A stretch of 64,000 bases of DNA, from NCBI GenBank assembly GCA_030584025.1, contig CP129487.1, positions 2,728,001-2,792,000 on the forward strand, read 5' to 3'. Positions 34,501 to 42,099 of the stretch are shown piece after piece. This stretch comes from Cyclobacteriaceae bacterium. GTDB taxonomy: Bacteria; Bacteroidota; Bacteroidia; Cytophagales; Cyclobacteriaceae. Under the pieces are notes generated by a model that saw nothing but the letters and a program-made list of their open reading frames with translations, did no database searches and was not told the DNA's origin. Numbering within the stretch: position 1 is the stretch's first letter; every line of letters begins with the position of its first letter. Position numbers and translations under genes: made by a program.

Positions 34501-34530
34501 AAAAAAATCCTCCCTGGTGTTCAGGGAGGA
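34501..34530 (-). terminator. Terminator of the LPP20-type lipoprotein operon
   Basis: TCCTCCCTG and CAGGGAGGA form a 9-bp stem with a 5-base loop, followed on the minus strand by seven T residues. It lies 26 bases past the 34556 stop. Confidence 0.88.
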
Positions 34531-34555
34531 CTGGAGTTCTATTAAGAGGATCGCG

Positions 34556-35122
34556 TTAACGGTTGCCCATTTTTTCCATTTCCTTGTCGAAGGTCTCCTT
34601 AAACTTTTCATAGTCGTAGTCGATCTTCAGGCGCTCGTCCTTCGAAAGGTTTTCATTGTACTTTTGTACAATATCGCTGGCAGAAAGCTCAATGGCAACA
34701 TAGGTTCTGTAACCACCCTGGCTGGTTTGCACCTGCTTTTCGCAGATCATTTTAACACCTGATAAGGTTTGGTTTACAATCGTTCTGTTCAACTGCTCAA
34801 AGCGTTCTTCCAAATCTTCTTTGTTGTTAAACTCTCGTGAGTTCACGTAGTTGTCGGTTACGGTTTTAACAGTTGACTCGATGGATGCAGCCAATTCTGC
34901 ACGGGCATTATCCATTGCCTTTTTCTTGGATACCACCAGGTCAGAACTTTCGCCCAACGAATTGGCACGGAAGTAATTCTTGTTGGTGAAATAATCCGGG
35001 CCCGAGCAAGGAATGCTTACTTCAGTTTCACCCTTCGGTAATTTTTCTTTCCCCTTACAGCCAACCATCAACGCACCAGCGAGGGCAAACAATATAAGGG
35101 TTGAGTACGATAACTTTTTCAT
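34556..35122 (-). CDS. LPP20-family lipoprotein
   Basis: The ATG at 35122 (MKKLSYSTLILFALAGALMVGC) gives 188 aa with a lipobox at VGC; a TTG three codons upstream is less likely. The mature part resembles LPP20: DYFTNKNYFRANSLGESSDLVVSKKKAMDNARAELAASIES, then a helical region and GGYRTYVAIELSASDIVQKYNE. LPP20 is named for a Helicobacter antigen; its role is unknown. It shares an operon and a domain type with the 453-aa lipoprotein upstream. Confidence 0.75.
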   Translation of the reverse strand: MKKLSYSTLILFALAGALMVGCKGKEKLPKGETEVSIPCSGPDYFTNKNYFRANSLGESSDLVVSKKKAMDNARAELAASIESTVKTVTDNYVNSREFNNKEDLEERFEQLNRTIVNQTLSGVKMICEKQVQTSQGGYRTYVAIELSASDIVQKYNENLSKDERLKIDYDYEKFKETFDKEMEKMGNR

Positions 35123-35191
35123 ATTAATCAATTTTTGGTTTCAGGTATAGTGCTTACAATTTTAAGACCAATTTAAGTAAAGCCCCTTAAT

Positions 35192-36553
35192 TTATTGTAA
35201 AACGGTGTTTAATAGTTCCGTCATGCGCTCTTTTTCAAGGGTTTCAATGGCCTTGTTATAGGCGTCCTGGCTCGACCGGTCGTAATCCAGGCCATATCCC
35301 TTTATGCGATCAAGTGTGGTGGCATAGATAACCCGCCCCTCTTTTGCTTCCGTAACCCGAATAACTCCAGTAAGGAACGTGATGTAAATGCTTCCGGAGA
35401 TAGAACCTTTTTCAGAATCGGATGTAACCTCCATCAGCAGGTCGGCCGATTGACTGCTGGTTGAAAACTCAAAGCCGGCATTGGTCAACAGGTTTTTAAG
35501 TCGATTTGAAATCTGACTGCTGTTCTTTAAAATACCCAACGACTTTTCATACGAAGTAAGGTACACCACCGGACGCTGAACTTTCAGAATTGTTTTTGCT
35601 GTGGGTGCATTTAAGGTTGAAGCTATCAAATTATAAACCGGAGATCCAGATGTTCCGCTGATGGCATCCAGGTTTAGTTTTACCCCCACGGTTTGCTCCA
35701 GATCACGTGAAGCAATTTTGCTGATTAAAATTTTTGACTGGCCATTTTCATCCGTGATGTAGTCTGGAAAAACCTCACCTTCGCCCTTTTCGAACGCTGC
35801 AACCAGTGGAAAATTCACCGCTGGTTGATTAGTATCCGTGTACACGGCCTGAACCATTACAGGCTGCGCATTCAGGTTTAGCCTCCTGTTAATAACCATC
35901 TCGGCAGGCTCAACCTGAAGTTTAATTTTATCTAACAAGGCCTTTATGGAAGCGTATATTTCGTTTGTAAGCAAAACTTCACGGTCATCAATTTTAGCCG
36001 GAATGGCCTCACCCAGGTATTTCTCAACACTTCGGAATGCCTGAAAATAAAATCCGATTGCCTGCAGGCGTGACCCTTCCTTTTCCGCTTTACGCGCCTT
36101 GTTAACAAAATCCGTTGCCAGAATTACGGCATTGCGCTTTTGTTCTTCTTTTATTTGCCTGTAACGCTCCTTTGACAAGCGATAATAAACCCAGTAGTTT
36201 CGCTCGTCTTCGTATGCTCCGGCCTGTTCAAACTCTTCAATCTCATCCGCTACTTCGGTTTGAATGATTTGTTCATATTGCTCACGAAACTCTTTACGAT
36301 CCTGTTCAAAAACACTCAAAATTGATGTGCTTGAAACCGTCACTTTTATTTGCGAAACCAGATCATCCAACGCGCTTTTCTTAGCTGCCTGCACATAGTT
36401 GTTGGTACCATCTTTTGCGCTGTGCCCTACCCCGGTATAGTAGCGTGGTTCATTCAATTGGCCGGTAAGCCAATCCGGGCGTGGGTCGACCGGCTGAACT
36501 TTAGGGCTACAGGCAGACAGTATTAAAACCAGGTATAGAAATATGCGCTTCAC
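35192..36553 (-). CDS. Large lipoprotein with N-terminal LPP20-like domain
   Basis: The 453-aa protein has a lipobox (LVLILSAC, Cys about 15) and begins with an LPP20-type domain (RPDWLTGQLNEPRYYTGVGHSAKDGTNNYVQAAKKSALDDLVSQIKVTV). Later regions include a helical stretch (FVNKARKAEKEGSRLQAIGFYFQAFRSVEKYL), a beta-sandwich-like segment, and a C-terminal part (SADLLMEVTSDSEKGSISGSIYITFLTGVIRV) of the kind found in outer-membrane assembly or curli-like lipoproteins. It precedes the small LPP20 protein by 69 bases on the same strand. The function is unknown. Confidence 0.75.
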   Translation of the reverse strand: MKRIFLYLVLILSACSPKVQPVDPRPDWLTGQLNEPRYYTGVGHSAKDGTNNYVQAAKKSALDDLVSQIKVTVSSTSILSVFEQDRKEFREQYEQIIQTEVADEIEEFEQAGAYEDERNYWVYYRLSKERYRQIKEEQKRNAVILATDFVNKARKAEKEGSRLQAIGFYFQAFRSVEKYLGEAIPAKIDDREVLLTNEIYASIKALLDKIKLQVEPAEMVINRRLNLNAQPVMVQAVYTDTNQPAVNFPLVAAFEKGEGEVFPDYITDENGQSKILISKIASRDLEQTVGVKLNLDAISGTSGSPVYNLIASTLNAPTAKTILKVQRPVVYLTSYEKSLGILKNSSQISNRLKNLLTNAGFEFSTSSQSADLLMEVTSDSEKGSISGSIYITFLTGVIRVTEAKEGRVIYATTLDRIKGYGLDYDRSSQDAYNKAIETLEKERMTELLNTVLQ

Positions 36554-36690
36554 GAAATTTTTGGTCAGTTAAATGCGTTACAGTAATGCTACTTCTGTGC
36601 CAATTTTGCATGGATTGAACAAATCTAATCCAAATTCATTATAGTATTGGCCACAGATATTTTAAATTGGGGGTAAAATTATTGATCAAA

Positions 36691-37194
36691 ATGAGAAAGT
36701 TAGCAGCGTTGGTATTGGGATTGGCCATCTTCGGATGCCAGGAAAGTGAGCAGCCGGTAGGCGAATTTACGGGCAATGAAGTTACGTATGCCCTGCAAGC
36801 CGGATCGGTCTACGTTGTTAGCGGGGTGGCCACGATTAAAGAAAAGAAGGACGGTAGCGCACAAGTTGTGATTAATCTTACGGGAACAGAGGGAACCGCT
36901 CAATTGCCCGTGCACGTGCATCTTGGTAATATCAGCGAAGCGGATGCAGATGTTGCAGCATTGTTGAATCCAATTAATGCTGCCAATGGTAAGAGTGAAA
37001 CCATTGTTAAACAATTAGCCGATGAGACGCCCGTCACCTATGCCGAGCTGGTGGATATAAATGCCTGCATCAAAATTCATTTAGCAGAAACCGGCCCGGA
37101 AAGGGATATAATTCTTGCAGCTGGAAATATTGGCAAAGCTGCGTTGGATGCTGCCAGCGGCAGAGCCAGCATTGGTGTGTGCAAGAGCAATTGA
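36691..37194 (+). CDS. Lipoprotein with CHRD-like domain
   Basis: The ATG at 36691 (MRKLAALVLGLAIFGC) provides a signal peptide and lipobox; eight upstream codons are not signal-like. The 167-aa protein resembles CHRD-type beta-sandwich domains: VYVVSGVATIKEKKDGSAQVVINLTG, LPVHVHLGNISEAD and a final NACIKIHLAETGP stretch. The HVHLG segment is typical. It is probably anchored in the envelope. Partner and function are unknown. Confidence 0.7.
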   Translation: MRKLAALVLGLAIFGCQESEQPVGEFTGNEVTYALQAGSVYVVSGVATIKEKKDGSAQVVINLTGTEGTAQLPVHVHLGNISEADADVAALLNPINAANGKSETIVKQLADETPVTYAELVDINACIKIHLAETGPERDIILAAGNIGKAALDAASGRASIGVCKSN

Positions 37195-37200
37195 GTTTGA

Positions 37201-37271
37201 AGATGCCGCCCCTACAGGGCTCGAAAGCTTTAATTTATTCCGTTCTTATAAGATGTCGTCCCTCCGGGGCT
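37201..37271. repeat. Pair of 21-bp direct repeats, each with a small hairpin
   Basis: AGATGCCGCCCCTACAGGGC and AGATGTCGTCCCTCCGGGGC start 50 bases apart (37201 and 37251), and both continue with CT. Each contains an internal short inverted repeat (GCCCCT/AGGGC, CCCT/GGGG). They lie between convergent genes and look like a dispersed Bacteroidota repeat family. They could also serve as weak terminators. Confidence 0.6.
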
Positions 37272-37272
37272 T

Positions 37273-38154
37273 TTAGTTCTCAAAAACAAAGGTCAGCCCT
37301 TTGATAAATCCTGGAATCGCTGCGTCAATATGTCCAAAGTTTGTAAACTCAGCGGCCTTTAATTTAAGTCCATGGTAATTCTTCCCTTGAATTTGCTTTT
37401 CAAATGATTCAAGAATCCCCTTTGATTCTTCGTCAGCCATGTCTTCTGTACCCATGCTTATGTATAGTTTCAATTCAGCCGATCTGTTCATGAGCTTCTC
37501 TTCCATATCAAATATGAACCTGTGGTTATAATGTAAACTAGGGCTGGCTGAAACTATATTCCTTATGGTAAACGAATTATCTTCTATCGATTTTAGTCCA
37601 TAGAATAACGTAAAATACCCGGCAAGTGAGTGCCCGCATATAACTGACTTGTCAATATCAATCTTATTCTCTCTTGTAAGTTTAGGGATTAGTTCCTCAT
37701 CAATAAATCTTTTGAAATTTTCGGCTCCGCCACTTAAATCCATTTCATATTCCGGAATTGCTGTTGGATACGTATAATTTCTTGACCTTAGCGAATCCAT
37801 CGTTTGAAAGTCTTTATATCCGATTCCAACAATTATTGATTTTGGTATTAGTCCGATAAATGTATTGAACTTCATTTCCGAAACCACTGACTCAAAGAAT
37901 GCATTACCGTCAAGAATTATTACTAGAGGATACTTTTTACCTGATTCGTTTGAATATCCCTTTGGCAAGGACTTAAAAATCTTGAAAGTATCGCCAACAT
38001 GGTTTGAGTAGAGATTCTCTGCCGTTGCGCGGGAATAATAGTCTGAAAATTCAGTAAGAGGCTTTTCAGCGTATCCAGTTGTTCCTTTCTCATTTTGCCC
38101 GCATGACCAAAATAAGATGAGTGCTGTTCCCAGTACGATTAGTTTTTTTATCAT
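37273..38154 (-). CDS. Lipoprotein esterase of the alpha/beta-hydrolase (putative esterase/IroE-like) family
   Basis: The 293-aa protein has a lipobox (LILFWSCG, Cys about 18) and an esterase domain with a nucleophile elbow GHSLAGYF (Ser in GHSLA), preceded by YPLVIILDGNAFF and IIVGIGYKD oxyanion-type strands. A His near the C-terminus (FTNFGHIDA) is the likely catalytic His. IroE/Fes-type enzymes hydrolyse siderophore esters, but the general esterase-D fold is all that can be claimed. Codon use is more AT-rich than that of the neighbours. Confidence 0.8.
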   Translation of the reverse strand: MIKKLIVLGTALILFWSCGQNEKGTTGYAEKPLTEFSDYYSRATAENLYSNHVGDTFKIFKSLPKGYSNESGKKYPLVIILDGNAFFESVVSEMKFNTFIGLIPKSIIVGIGYKDFQTMDSLRSRNYTYPTAIPEYEMDLSGGAENFKRFIDEELIPKLTRENKIDIDKSVICGHSLAGYFTLFYGLKSIEDNSFTIRNIVSASPSLHYNHRFIFDMEEKLMNRSAELKLYISMGTEDMADEESKGILESFEKQIQGKNYHGLKLKAAEFTNFGHIDAAIPGFIKGLTFVFEN

Positions 38155-38206
38155 AAACGTATGATGCTTTGAAAGCGCTAATAGTTGAAATCAAAATCCG
38201 TCCAAA

Positions 38207-38231
38207 ACAAAAAACCCCGAATAAATCGGGG
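38207..38231 (-). terminator. Terminator of the sdhCAB operon
   Basis: CCCCGA and TCGGGG form a stem with loop ATAAA; on the minus strand a run of T residues follows. It lies 26 bases after the sdhB stop. Confidence 0.82.
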
Positions 38232-38257
38232 CTTTGCTATGTATCATTCGTTCAATC

Positions 38258-39025
38258 TTATTCTCCTCCTCCTACTTGCCATTCATACGAACTCGCCATC
38301 GATGAATAATATTCGCGGTTCATTCGGGCAATGTTTGTTACGCTGATGCCTTTCGGACACTCGGCTTCGCAGGCTTTGGTATTGGTGCATGACCCGAAAC
38401 CTTCAGCATCCATTTGGGCTACCATGCGCTCCACGCGTTCCTTTCGTTCAGGCTTACCTTGTGGTAACAACGCAAATTGCGAAACCTTAGCGCTCACAAA
38501 CAACATAGCCGATGCATTTTTACAAGCGGCCACGCAGGCACCGCAACCAATACACGTTGCCGCATCGAATGCCTCATCCGCAATCTTTTTTGGGATGGGA
38601 ATTTCATTTGCATCCGGAACACCACCGGTATTCACGGAAACATAACCACCTGCTTGTTGTATACGATCAAACGCTGAACGATCAACCACCAGATCCTTAA
38701 TTACCGGAAATGATTTTGCACGCCACGGTTCAATGGTAATGGTTTCCCCATCTTTAAAACTGCGCATGTGCAGCTGACAGGTCGTGGTTTGCAACGGACC
38801 ATGCGGCCTGCCGTTGATGTAGAGCGAGCACATGCCGCAAATGCCTTCCCGGCAATCATGATCAAAATGAACAGGCTCCTCACCTTTCTTAATCAGGTCA
38901 GTATTCAGTACATCCAACATCTCCAAAAACGACATGTCCGGAGAGGCGTGATCAAGTTGATAAGTCTTGAATCCTCCTTTGTCAGATGTATTTTTCTGAC
39001 GCCATATCTTCAGCGTTACTTTCAT
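38258..39025 (-). CDS. sdhB: Succinate dehydrogenase/fumarate reductase iron-sulfur subunit
   Basis: SdhB passes electrons from FAD to the membrane quinone. The 255-aa protein shows the [2Fe-2S] ligands CREGICGMC and C83, the [4Fe-4S] motif CIGCGACVAAC (158-168), and the third cluster ligands (C213, C219, and C223 in CEAECPKG). It is the last gene of sdhC-sdhA-sdhB, with one base between it and sdhA. The long, Lys-rich Bacteroidota type is present. Confidence 0.96.
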   Translation of the reverse strand: MKVTLKIWRQKNTSDKGGFKTYQLDHASPDMSFLEMLDVLNTDLIKKGEEPVHFDHDCREGICGMCSLYINGRPHGPLQTTTCQLHMRSFKDGETITIEPWRAKSFPVIKDLVVDRSAFDRIQQAGGYVSVNTGGVPDANEIPIPKKIADEAFDAATCIGCGACVAACKNASAMLFVSAKVSQFALLPQGKPERKERVERMVAQMDAEGFGSCTNTKACEAECPKGISVTNIARMNREYYSSMASSYEWQVGGGE

Positions 39026-39026
39026 G

Positions 39027-40949
39027 TTACTTATAGCTACGTTGAGTAAGTTTTACATTTTCAAAAACAAGCGATTCCTTGTGCAATACTTCAGGTTGAT
39101 TATCACCCTTATATTCCCAAGCCGACACATACGCATACTGATCATCGTTGCGCTTTGCTTCACCATCTTCAGTGGCTGACTCTTCACGGAAATGGCCTCC
39201 ACAAGATTCGGCACGGCTCAACGCATCGTCAACCATCAATTCGCCCAGCTCAATAAAGTCGGCTACACGATTAGCTTTCTCTAGCTCCATATTCAATTCA
39301 TTGGCGCCTCCCAGAATTTTTACATTCTTCCAAAACTCTTCTTTAATGCCTTGAATTTTTTGTTTCGCTGTTTTCAGTCCCGATTCGTTGCGCGACATGC
39401 CGCAGTATTCCCACATGGTTAAACCAAGCTCGCGGTGAAACTCATCTACGGTTTTGGTTCCTTTAACATTCACCAATGTATGGAGCCTGCTGGTTGCTTG
39501 GTCCATGGCTTCTTTGAACTCAGCACGGTCGGTGCTCACTTTTTCGTAAGGCATACCGGCCAGATAATCACCTATGGTATATGGAATAACAAAATAACCA
39601 TCGGCCAAACCTTGCATCAATGCACTCGCACCCAGGCGGTTCGCTCCGTGATCGGAGAAATTGGCTTCGCCCAACGCATACAAGCCCGGCACGGTTGTCA
39701 TTAAATTATAATCAACCCAAAGTCCGCCCATGGTATAATGAACGGCCGGGAAGATCATCATCGGCACTTCGTATGGGTTATCGCCTGTTATCTGTTGATA
39801 CATATCAAACAGGTTACCATATTTTGCTTCGATTGTTTTCTTGCCGTCACGTTTTATCGCATCGGAAAAATCCAGGAAAACAGCAAGACCTGTTGAACCC
39901 ACACCACGACCTTCATCGCACACATATTTTGCATTGCGTGAAGCCACATCGCGGGGAACAAGATTACCGAAAGAAGGATATCTCCTTTCCAGGAAATAAT
40001 CGCGTTCTGATTCAGGAATGCTTACTGCATCTTTCGCCTTCAATCCAGGGCGTGCAGTTTTTGGCACCCACACCCGACCATCGTTACGTAACGATTCAGA
40101 CATCAGCGTAAGCTTCGATTGGTGATCACCTGATACCGGTATACACGTTGGGTGAATTTGGGTATAGCACGGATTACCAAACAGCGCTCCTTTTTTATGG
40201 GCGCGCCAGGCAGCCGTTACGTTTGATCCTTTTGCGTTGGTAGACAAATAGAACACGTTTCCGTATCCACCGGTACATAACAATACTGCATGTGCACTGT
40301 GTGCTTCAATTTTTCCGGTTACCAGGTCACGCGTGATGATACCGCGCGCTTTACCATCCACCACAACCACATCCAGCATTTCAGTGCGGTTGTACATTTT
40401 CACTTTGCCATTGGCGATCTGGCGGTTCATGGCTGAGTATGCACCTAGCAACAATTGCTGGCCGGTTTGACCGCGTGCATAGAACGTACGCGATACCTGT
40501 GCGCCACCGAATGAACGGTTTGCCAGCAATCCACCATACTCACGGGCAAAAGGAACTCCTTGTGCCACACATTGGTCGATGATGTTCACACTGACCTCGG
40601 CCAGGCGATACACGTTACCTTCGCGGGCACGGTAGTCGCCACCTTTTATGGTATCATAAAACAGACGATAAATGCTATCGCCATCATTTTGATAATTTTT
40701 TGCTGCGTTTATTCCACCCTGGGCGGCAATACTGTGTGCCCTGCGCGGACTATCCTGAAAGCAAAATGCTTTTACGTTGTATCCAAGTTCAGCGAGTGAT
40801 GCGGCTGCAGAAGCTCCGGCTAAACCGGTACCCACCACAATCACATCATATTTTCTTTTGTTGGCCGGGTTAACCAGCTTAAGGTTAAACTTGTGCTTCG
40901 TCCATTTTTCAGCAAGCGGTCCTTCCGGAATTTTTGAATCTAACTTCAT
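39027..40949 (-). CDS. sdhA: Succinate dehydrogenase/fumarate reductase flavoprotein subunit
   Basis: SdhA oxidises succinate to fumarate (or the reverse). The 640-aa protein has the FAD Rossmann motif VVGTGLAGASAAASLAELG, the covalent-FAD His in AHSIAAQGG (H72), the substrate loop and active-site region (HPTCIP, RRYPSFGNLVPRDVASR), and ALGEANFSDHGANRLGASALMQGL near the FAD. Together with the single cytochrome subunit (sdhC) this is the B-type quinone:fumarate/succinate complex typical of Bacteroidota. Confidence 0.97.
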   Translation of the reverse strand: MKLDSKIPEGPLAEKWTKHKFNLKLVNPANKRKYDVIVVGTGLAGASAAASLAELGYNVKAFCFQDSPRRAHSIAAQGGINAAKNYQNDGDSIYRLFYDTIKGGDYRAREGNVYRLAEVSVNIIDQCVAQGVPFAREYGGLLANRSFGGAQVSRTFYARGQTGQQLLLGAYSAMNRQIANGKVKMYNRTEMLDVVVVDGKARGIITRDLVTGKIEAHSAHAVLLCTGGYGNVFYLSTNAKGSNVTAAWRAHKKGALFGNPCYTQIHPTCIPVSGDHQSKLTLMSESLRNDGRVWVPKTARPGLKAKDAVSIPESERDYFLERRYPSFGNLVPRDVASRNAKYVCDEGRGVGSTGLAVFLDFSDAIKRDGKKTIEAKYGNLFDMYQQITGDNPYEVPMMIFPAVHYTMGGLWVDYNLMTTVPGLYALGEANFSDHGANRLGASALMQGLADGYFVIPYTIGDYLAGMPYEKVSTDRAEFKEAMDQATSRLHTLVNVKGTKTVDEFHRELGLTMWEYCGMSRNESGLKTAKQKIQGIKEEFWKNVKILGGANELNMELEKANRVADFIELGELMVDDALSRAESCGGHFREESATEDGEAKRNDDQYAYVSAWEYKGDNQPEVLHKESLVFENVKLTQRSYK

Positions 40950-40973
40950 ATAGCAGGATCAGATTTTTCTTGT

Positions 40974-41660
40974 TTAAAAAGAAATGTCAAAAAACATAAA
41001 TAACGGTATGGACGCGAACAAAGCAGGAACGATGATTGCGAATGCCCGTCCAACGAAGTTTATAACACCGTTGTATTTGAGATGGTTTAAGCCAAGCGTT
41101 TGAAATGCGCTGGAGAAACCATGCCATAAATGGAAACCAATTGCGGCCATACAAATCACGTACAAGGCAACATACCAGCCTTTAGCAAACCAGATGTTTA
41201 CAATATTGGCCAGGTCGCGTACTTCAGCGCCATCATAATTCACGGTTGGTATGGAGCCAAAATGCATTTGTGCCCAAAAGTCTTTCAAGTGAATGATAAT
41301 GAAAGCAAGAATTACTGTTCCTAAAATCCCCATGTTTCTGGATGCCCAGATGGACGATTTGCCAGACGTTTGTGCATAGCCTACCGGTCCACGTGCCTTG
41401 CGGTTTTGTACCGACAAGATCAGTGCATAGACCGCATGGATGATGATGAAAGCGAAGTTTCCTTTTGAAATTGTTTGAATGAGCGGATTCGTACTCATGA
41501 ATTCCGCGTACACGTTAAACGATTTGCCTCCGTCATCTTTCAGCAACTGCAGGTTGCCGGCCAGGTGAACTGCTAAAAACAAAATGAGGAAAAGACCCGT
41601 CAGGGCCATGAGAAGTTTTTTGCCAAGTGAACTCGACAAAAATTTAGTAAACCACGTCAT
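40974..41660 (-). CDS. sdhC: Succinate dehydrogenase cytochrome b subunit
   Basis: The 228-aa membrane anchor has five helices with His residues placed to bind two hemes (LAVHLAGN, IIHAVYAL, IIHLKDFW and FHLWHGFSSAF), as in B-type succinate:quinone oxidoreductases with a fused cytochrome b558. It is the first gene of the operon; 24 bases separate it from sdhA. No separate SdhD exists, as expected for this type. Confidence 0.94.
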   Translation of the reverse strand: MTWFTKFLSSSLGKKLLMALTGLFLILFLAVHLAGNLQLLKDDGGKSFNVYAEFMSTNPLIQTISKGNFAFIIIHAVYALILSVQNRKARGPVGYAQTSGKSSIWASRNMGILGTVILAFIIIHLKDFWAQMHFGSIPTVNYDGAEVRDLANIVNIWFAKGWYVALYVICMAAIGFHLWHGFSSAFQTLGLNHLKYNGVINFVGRAFAIIVPALFASIPLFMFFDISF

Positions 41661-41789
41661 AGGTATTTGTTATGCTTAGCGAATTATTGCAAACGCATAA
41701 AAATACTTCCGGATCAAATACCAAACAATCGATGGATGTAGTTTAAAGGATTTCTAAACACCGATGGTGTGCGCAATATCTAGTGGTCA

Positions 41790-41897
41790 TTAAAGTAATT
41801 CAAACAAGGCTACAATGATGGCGATCACCACCAGCATTACAATCAGGAACCACTCCCGCCTGAACCAACCTGACACTTTATTCATAAACGATTTCAT
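41790..41897 (-). CDS. 35-residue single-pass membrane protein
   Basis: A short frame encodes MKSFMNKVSGWFRREW followed by a continuous hydrophobic helix (FLIVMLVVIAIIVALFELL) and a stop. The basic amphipathic N-terminus and clean membrane helix are what a real small membrane protein looks like. It is about 130 bases upstream of sdhC in the same direction, so it may be a leader gene of the sdh transcript. Its short length is the main reason for doubt. Confidence 0.55.
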   Translation of the reverse strand: MKSFMNKVSGWFRREWFLIVMLVVIAIIVALFELL

Positions 41898-42099
41898 AGA
41901 TATTGTCTTTTGAAATCTGTTAGATGCCAAAATTGAGCCTGAACTTAAAAACATCAGATTATCAATATGTTACAAAAATATGTGCTAGTCAATATCAGGA
42001 ATTTTATCCCATTAATGGAAAATAATACAATTATGGGAATGGAATTAGTCTGTTAAAGGGCGTACTTTTACACTTTTCAACCACTACGAAAGCGATTAG

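Noticed and set aside
42007..42038. Inverted repeat TCCCAT...ATGGGA upstream of dnaE as an operator
   Set aside because: Arms are only six bases plus loose AT matches, with no second copy near other genes; it could be chance in an AT-rich gap.
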